A DNA stretch of 17,464 nt from an uncultured Lachnospiraceae bacterium (GTDB lineage Bacteria; Bacillota; Clostridia; Lachnospirales; Lachnospiraceae), in assembly GCA_947653315.1 (NCBI GenBank), contig CANTGP010000013.1, positions 1-17,464 on the forward strand. Direction: 5' to 3'. The notes beneath the pieces were generated by a model, which was not told the origin of the DNA, did not search any database, and worked only from the letters and a program-made list of their open reading frames with translations. The translations under genes were made by a program, and so were the position numbers. The first letter of the stretch is position 1, and every line of letters starts with the position of its first letter. Shown here piece by piece: positions 13,304 through 17,464 of this stretch.

Positions 13304-14150
13304 AATTTTGAACCTCCTCAATAATATTGTTTGGGGTCGAAGCCCCGGCAGTAATACCGACCGGAGAAGCCGCTTTAGGTAGATCTAAATGCAAGTCATC
13401 CAGTGTCTGTACAAAATAGGTGTTCCCGCATTCCTCTTTACAGATTTCATAGAGCTTCCGTGTATTGGAACTATGGGCATCTCCTATCACAATCATACTT
13501 TCAACCTGAGACGCAATCTGCCTCGCCTCAGTCTGCCTTTCTTCCGTTGCGTTACATATAGTATTCACAACACTACCATTGTAACCTTTTTTTAAAAAAA
13601 TTTCAACTAATTCTTTAAATTTGTTGTAGTTAAATGTCGTTTGGGAAACAATACACCATTCTTCCCCTTGTAAAACGGGGTTTTTTCCGTCTTTTCCAAA
13701 CGCCTCCATCTCCTCTTTTGACTCGATAACCACGGTATCCGACGCCGACCATCCCCGGATTCCTTCCACTTCGGGATGCCCGGCATTGCCGATAATGAGA
13801 ATCCGTTTTCCCTGTCCGCTTTCCTTTTCCACAATATTATGGATTCTTTTTACAAAAGGACAGGTAGCGTCCACGCACTCCAACCCCTGCTCCTTAATGG
13901 CGTCATAAACCTCTTTCGACACACCGTGGGAACGTATGACGACGGTTCCGTCCCCCGCCTGTTTCAGTCCCTCCGGCCCGTTTATCACCTCCACGCCGCG
14001 CCCTTCCAAATCCTTCACCACTTCCGCGTTATGGATAATCGGTCCGTAAGTATATATTTTTTTCCCTTTGCCGGTCTGCGCGTAGACCTTGTCCACGGCA
14101 CGTTTTACACCAAAACAGAAACCGGCGCTCTTGGCAACCCTTACTTCCAT
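13284..14150 (-). CDS. ispH: 4-hydroxy-3-methylbut-2-enyl diphosphate reductase
   Basis: The product is 288 residues. It is the last enzyme of the methylerythritol phosphate pathway, reducing HMBPP to isopentenyl and dimethylallyl diphosphates with a [4Fe-4S] cluster. The three cluster cysteines are C12 (AGFCFGVKRA), C97 (DATCPFV) and C199 (NTICNATEERQ). Substrate-side residues include H40 (GPIIHN), H75 (RSHGV) and H125-P-E127 (GNAGHPEVEG), plus a C-terminal GASTP loop. Length is normal and all key residues are kept. Cmk lies 18 bases upstream and rpsA overlaps the 3' end. In some clostridia ispH and rpsA are fused into one polypeptide; here they remain separate by a frame change and a stop. 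No promoter is seen just upstream, so it likely relies on the upstream operon. Confidence 0.97.
   Translation of the reverse strand: MEVRVAKSAGFCFGVKRAVDKVYAQTGKGKKIYTYGPIIHNAEVVKDLEGRGVEVINGPEGLKQAGDGTVVIRSHGVSKEVYDAIKEQGLECVDATCPFVKRIHNIVEKESGQGKRILIIGNAGHPEVEGIRGWSASDTVVIESKEEMEAFGKDGKNPVLQGEEWCIVSQTTFNYNKFKELVEIFLKKGYNGSVVNTICNATEERQTEARQIASQVESMIVIGDAHSSNTRKLYEICKEECGNTYFVQTLDDLHLDLPKAASPVGITAGASTPNNIIEEVQNYVRINF
13313..13319 (-). promoter_or_regulatory. Ribosome binding site of rpsA inside ispH
   Basis: GAGGAGG on the minus strand, 9 bases before the rpsA ATG, is formed by the ispH codons for E-E-V near its C-terminus. It decides the rpsA start and suggests coupling of the two genes. 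Confidence 0.88.
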
Positions 14151-14168
14151 CCGTTTCCGGCTCCCTTC

Positions 14169-14846
14169 TTATATTCCGCCCTGTTCCTTTTCCCTGCACA
14201 GGGAAAGAATCTTTTCCACCACCTCATCGACGGTCATGCCGGAAGAATCCACAAGTACCGCATCGTCTGCCTGCCGCAGCGGGGAAATTTCCCGGTTCAT
14301 GTCCCGTTCGTCCCGCTCTATGATATCCTTTTCGATTTGCCCCAAATCGCAGACTTCCCCTTTTGCAGCCAGTTCCTCAAACCTTCTTTTTGCACGCACG
14401 GCGCTGCCTGCCGTCAGATATACTTTCACGTCCGCACCGGGAAGCACGCAGGTTCCGATGTCCCTGCCGTCCATCACCACGTCCGCCTGTTCGGCAAGGC
14501 GCTGCTGAAGCTCCACCAGCTTCTTTCGCACTGCGGGATACACACTGATGGCGGAAGTCATGTTTCCCACTTCCTCCGTCCGCAGAAAGGCGTTAACGTT
14601 CTCCCCGTTCAAAAACACCGTCTGCTCCCCGTCCGCATGGGCAATCGTAATATCCGCTTCCCCACATTTTTCACTGATCCGCTTTTCATCTCCGGCGCTT
14701 ATCCCGTTCCTTAAAAAATAAAGCCCCATGGCACGGTACATGGCCCCCGTGTCCACATAAATACAATGCTTTTCCTTCGCAATTTTCTTTGCAATCGTAC
14801 TTTTCCCCGCTCCTGCGGGTCCGTCAATCGCGATACTGTAACCCAT
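14169..14846 (-). CDS. cmk: Cytidylate kinase
   Basis: The product is 225 residues. It phosphorylates CMP and dCMP with ATP. The P-loop is DGPAGAGKST near the N-terminus, followed by YVDTGAMYRAM in the NMP-binding site, the NMP-binding insert, VVMDGRDIGTCVLP, and the lid region with RAKRRFEEL and ERDERDMNRE. Length matches the family. The frame is open 13 codons further upstream, but MGYSIAIDGPAGAGK is the family start, and GGGAGG lies 5 bases before this ATG (14846). It follows the BaiN-type flavoprotein by 50 bases and precedes ispH by 18, consistent with one operon. The cmk-ispH-rpsA order is well known in clostridia. Confidence 0.96.
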   Translation of the reverse strand: MGYSIAIDGPAGAGKSTIAKKIAKEKHCIYVDTGAMYRAMGLYFLRNGISAGDEKRISEKCGEADITIAHADGEQTVFLNGENVNAFLRTEEVGNMTSAISVYPAVRKKLVELQQRLAEQADVVMDGRDIGTCVLPGADVKVYLTAGSAVRAKRRFEELAAKGEVCDLGQIEKDIIERDERDMNREISPLRQADDAVLVDSSGMTVDEVVEKILSLCREKEQGGI

Positions 14847-14896
14847 GACATCCTCCCTTTCCCGCCGCACGGCGTTTGACGGCATAACCCGTCTCT

Positions 14897-16345
14897 TTAC
14901 CGCGGCACGTCCCCCGTACCGCTTCCACCTGCAGTGCCTACGGCAGCCGCCCCGGCAACTTCCCCGGCAGCCGCCCCGGCTTCATATCCGGTCGACCACG
15001 CAATCTGCAGGTTAAATCCTCCCGTAAGGGCATCCACATCCAGTACTTCCCCCGCAAAATACAGTCCCCTGACCTTTTTGGATTCCATCGTGGACGGATT
15101 CACTTCTTTTACGTGGACACCGCCCCGCGTAATGACCGCTTCCGCATACTCCCGCATCCCGTCCACCGTCATTTCCACATGTTTCACCAAACGGACAAAA
15201 TGCTGCCGCTCCTCTTTTGTCACCTCATGCACCTTCTTTTCCCCGTCGATGCCGGACAATCCCACCATAACCGGAACCAGCTTCGACGGAAAAAGTCCTC
15301 CCAGGGAATTTTTGAATTGCTTGTTTTTGTTTTCCCCAAAATCACGTAACAGCCGCTTGTCCAACTGCTCCTCCGACAATGCCGGTTTTAAGTCCAAATA
15401 CAGTTTGGCATCCCCCTTTTTCTTCTGTCCCGCATAAAAACTGCTGGCGCTTAAAACCAACGGTCCGCTTACCCCGAAATGGGTAAACAGCATTTCCCCG
15501 AATCCTTCATAAACAGGCTTTTTTCCGTTCTGCACAAGACGCAGGGACACATTTTTTAACGAAAGCCCCTGCAAATCCCTGCACCATGGTTCCCGCACGT
15601 TAAAAGGCACTAAGGACGGGAACGTCGGCTTCACCGTATGCCCCGTCTCCTCCGCCATCCGGTAACCGTCCCCCGTGGAACCGGTCAGCGGATAGGAAAG
15701 CCCTCCGGTGGCAACGATGACCGCATCCGCACACTCCACCGTACCGTCTGCCAGCCTTACGCCCTTTACGGCGGTTATGCCTGCCTGCCGTTTTCCACCC
15801 GTCACGGCTTCCGTAGCGCCCGGTTGTTTTGTGCCCTCCGTTGCTTCTGCCCCGTCCGGTTGTTTTGCTCTCTCCGATGCTTCCGCTCCGTCCGGTTGTT
15901 TTGTTCCCTCCGGTGCTTCCGCTCCGTTAGACGCCGTTACCAGCCCCTTTACTTCCGTCCGCAGCCGTACCTGTACGCCAAGCCTGCCAAGCCGTCCCGC
16001 CAGTGCCTTAATCACGTCCGATGCATGGTCGGAAACGGGGAACACACGCTCCCCCCGCTCCACTTTGACCGGACAGCCCGCGTTTTCAAACCATTCCATT
16101 GTCTTCCGGTTATCAAAACCGGAAAAAGCGCTGTACAGGAATTTCGGGTTTCTGACCACATTTCCAAGCAATTCATCCATACCGCAGGCATTGGTCAGGT
16201 TGCACCTTCCTTTTCCGGTGATGTACAGCTTCCGCCCCAGCTTCTCGTTTTTTTCAAATAAAACAACCTGGCATCCCTTGGATGCCGCTGCCGCTGCCGC
16301 CATCATCCCTGCCGCCCCGCCGCCGATTACGATTACTTTCCTCAT
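14897..16345 (-). CDS. BaiN/HI0933-type FAD-dependent oxidoreductase
   Basis: The product is 482 residues. The FAD-binding start is VIVIGGGAAGMMAAAAAA, then EKNEKLGRKLYITGKGRCNLTN, a strong marker of the HI0933/YhiN/BaiN family. Further family segments are VIVATGGLSYPLTGSTGDGY, FTHFGVSGPLVL, VITRGGV, and the C-terminal GLYFAGEVLDVDALTGGFNL. BaiN itself acts in gut clostridial bile-acid metabolism, but the family is common in bacteria lacking that pathway, so I do not assign this reaction. A repeat-rich insertion occupies about residues 139-188, and the C-terminal tail is low-complexity A/G. The gene is 63 bases after the RpiR-type regulator, with AGGA about 10 bases before the ATG, and probably shares its transcript. 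Confidence 0.9.
   Translation of the reverse strand: MRKVIVIGGGAAGMMAAAAAASKGCQVVLFEKNEKLGRKLYITGKGRCNLTNACGMDELLGNVVRNPKFLYSAFSGFDNRKTMEWFENAGCPVKVERGERVFPVSDHASDVIKALAGRLGRLGVQVRLRTEVKGLVTASNGAEAPEGTKQPDGAEASERAKQPDGAEATEGTKQPGATEAVTGGKRQAGITAVKGVRLADGTVECADAVIVATGGLSYPLTGSTGDGYRMAEETGHTVKPTFPSLVPFNVREPWCRDLQGLSLKNVSLRLVQNGKKPVYEGFGEMLFTHFGVSGPLVLSASSFYAGQKKKGDAKLYLDLKPALSEEQLDKRLLRDFGENKNKQFKNSLGGLFPSKLVPVMVGLSGIDGEKKVHEVTKEERQHFVRLVKHVEMTVDGMREYAEAVITRGGVHVKEVNPSTMESKKVRGLYFAGEVLDVDALTGGFNLQIAWSTGYEAGAAAGEVAGAAAVGTAGGSGTGDVPR
15818..15925 (-). repeat. In-frame 36-base tandem repeat, 3 copies, within the BaiN-type gene
   Basis: Residues 141-152 (GAEAPEGTKQPD), 153-164 (GAEASERAKQPD) and 165-176 (GAEATEGTKQPG) are successive 12-residue copies, followed by a decayed fourth (ATEAVTGGKRQ). 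The DNA copies are similar too. The insert separates VKGLVTAS from ITAVKGVRLADG, where family members have a short turn. Confidence 0.92.
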
Positions 16346-16408
16346 TCCGCCCGTTTCCTTTTCCCAAATTTACTGCCCGCATAACCCTGCATCAATATAC
16401 CGCATTTC

Positions 16409-17338
16409 TTATTCCTTCACCAACGGATAATTTAACATCGGTTCCTCGTCGATAAAATTAATCTCGTCATTCAGGTACACTTGATAATTATTCCACGTTC
16501 TCTCCAATTCTTCCAAATTGCGTTTTACCTCTGCCGACCGTTTCAGGCAGAGCGCAACCACGAGGGCATTAATCAGGCTGAGCGGCGCCACAAGGGAATC
16601 CACGATGGACACCATGTCGCTTCTTGCCAAAAGATTGCAGGAAGAATACAGATTCATGGGCGAATGGACGCTGTCCGTAATGGCGATGACCTTCGCGTTC
16701 CTGTCATTGGCAAATTCCATTGCCTTTAAGGTACGCATGGAATACCTGGGAAAACTGATCCCCACTACGGCATCCCTTTCATTGACCCTGATCATCTGCT
16801 CGAATATCTCGCTGACGCTGGTCGTCTTTAACAGTACCACATTCCCCCGCACCATATTTAAATAGAACTGGAGGAAATCAGCCAGCGGTCCGCAACTGCG
16901 TATCCCCACCACATATACCGTCTCGGCTTCCAAAATAATATCTACCGCCATCTCAAAAGAGGTCCCGTCCAAATGGTCTATGGTATCCTGGATTTTCTCC
17001 ATATCCGCCTTCAGGACCGAAGTCAGGATTTCCGACTGGGTACTCCGTCCGTATTTCACGCCGATCTTCTGCACCGAATTCAGTTTATCCTTCACCCAGT
17101 CTTCCAAAGCCGCCTGGAATTCCGGATAGCCGTCATACCCGATGCCGGAAGCAAAACGCACCACCGTGGATTCGCTGACTCCCACCGTCTCTCCCAGCTT
17201 CGCCGCCGTCATAAACACTGCCTGCTCATAATAATCGGTAATGTATGCCGCAATTACCTTATGGCTTTTGCTCATCTTCGCGTATTTTTCCGTAATCCTC
17301 GATATGATATCGCTGCCCGCCTTATCGTTCTTTTCCAT
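16409..17338 (-). CDS. RpiR/MurR-family transcriptional regulator with SIS domain
   Basis: The product is 309 residues. An N-terminal winged-type HTH of the RpiR family covers about residues 10-85, including the recognition region LGETVGVSESTVVRFASGIGYDGYPEFQ. A sugar-isomerase (SIS) domain covers about 128-255: VYVVGIRSCGPLADFL, VVGISFPRYSMRTLKAMEFA and KVIAITDSVHSPM. Family members sense phosphosugars such as MurNAc-6-P or fructose-6-P derivatives. The ligand cannot be told here, since no sugar gene is adjacent. Length is normal. AAGGA lies 11 bases before the ATG, and a likely promoter lies about 90 bases upstream. It appears to head the transcript leading to the BaiN-type flavoprotein and cmk, but a regulatory link is not implied. 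Confidence 0.92.
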   Translation of the reverse strand: MEKNDKAGSDIISRITEKYAKMSKSHKVIAAYITDYYEQAVFMTAAKLGETVGVSESTVVRFASGIGYDGYPEFQAALEDWVKDKLNSVQKIGVKYGRSTQSEILTSVLKADMEKIQDTIDHLDGTSFEMAVDIILEAETVYVVGIRSCGPLADFLQFYLNMVRGNVVLLKTTSVSEIFEQMIRVNERDAVVGISFPRYSMRTLKAMEFANDRNAKVIAITDSVHSPMNLYSSCNLLARSDMVSIVDSLVAPLSLINALVVALCLKRSAEVKRNLEELERTWNNYQVYLNDEINFIDEEPMLNYPLVKE

Positions 17339-17394
17339 GCCAGCTTCGTCCTTTTCCCGTCCCGTTTCGTCTCCCGTACAATGCCTGTCCGCCC

Positions 17395-17415
17395 CGGCGG
17401 CTTCCGTGTCCGCCG
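17395..17415 (-). promoter_or_regulatory. GC-rich hairpin near the 5' end of the RpiR-type gene transcript
   Basis: CGGCGG (17395-17400) pairs with CCGCCG (17410-17415) around a 9-base loop, just downstream of the predicted start near 17419. It could stabilise the 5' end of the mRNA. It has no T run and is not a terminator. Confidence 0.45.
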
Positions 17416-17425
17416 CATGGACATA

Positions 17426-17454
17426 ATTGTATCACAGGATTGGAAAATTGAAAA
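17426..17454 (-). promoter_or_regulatory. Promoter of the RpiR-type regulator gene
   Basis: TTTTCA (17454-17449) and TACAAT (17431-17426) are 17 bases apart on the minus strand, and the -10 is preceded by TGA, an extended -10. The leader before the ATG would be about 80 bases. Confidence 0.5.
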
Positions 17455-17464
17455 GGGGAGATGA

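Overview
The window looks like ordinary core chromosome from a low-to-mid-GC Gram-positive of the Clostridia, most likely the Lachnospiraceae. Reasons: the cmk-ispH-rpsA order, a perfect CIRCE heat-shock operator, strong AGGAGG-type ribosome sites, a PrsA/PpiC-type lipoprotein, and a SpoIID-like protein of a kind I associate with that family. This is inference from protein sequence recall, not a database search. All thirteen genes I accept lie on the minus strand, so the window reads from high to low coordinates. I see no tRNA, rRNA, CRISPR array, prophage, transposase or evident foreign island, and no gene-free stretch longer than 300 bases.

In transcription order: (1) 17338-12167, an RpiR-type SIS-domain regulator with its own promoter, then a BaiN/HI0933-type flavoprotein, cmk (CMP kinase), ispH (isoprenoid [4Fe-4S] reductase) and rpsA (ribosomal protein S1). 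Spacing is tight, and ispH overlaps rpsA by 20 bases. (2) 12073-11297, a lone cheR methyltransferase followed by a hairpin terminator. (3) 11210-10461, a PHP-domain phosphoesterase. (4) 10314-9898, an unrecognised acidic 138-residue protein with its own promoter and a purine-rich repetitive leader. (5) 9718-5926, sbcD and sbcC, overlapping by 11 bases, preceded by an 80-base near-perfect hairpin element. (6) 5806-3287, a COG2509-type flavoprotein 3 bases ahead of a PpiC/PrsA-like lipoprotein, with an 11-copy hexamer array in the leader. (7) 3018-829, htpG (Hsp90) under a promoter and CIRCE operator, ending in a hairpin whose 3' arm also holds the ribosome site of the next gene. (8) 731-42, a SpoIID-like N-terminal protein that appears to be cut short by a TAG codon at the window edge.

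Functionally the region mixes translation and nucleotide metabolism (rpsA, cmk), isoprenoid synthesis (ispH), DNA-end and hairpin processing (sbcCD), protein quality control (htpG, the PpiC lipoprotein) and envelope or sporulation-like functions. I found no new multi-gene system. The points most worth a second look are structural: the hairpin element beside the genes for a hairpin-cleaving nuclease, the terminator that doubles as an RBS-sequestering hairpin with a -10 box inside it, two promoter-plus-short-repeat leaders of similar design, two low-complexity in-frame insertions in otherwise conserved enzymes, and the apparent nonsense codon at the left edge.
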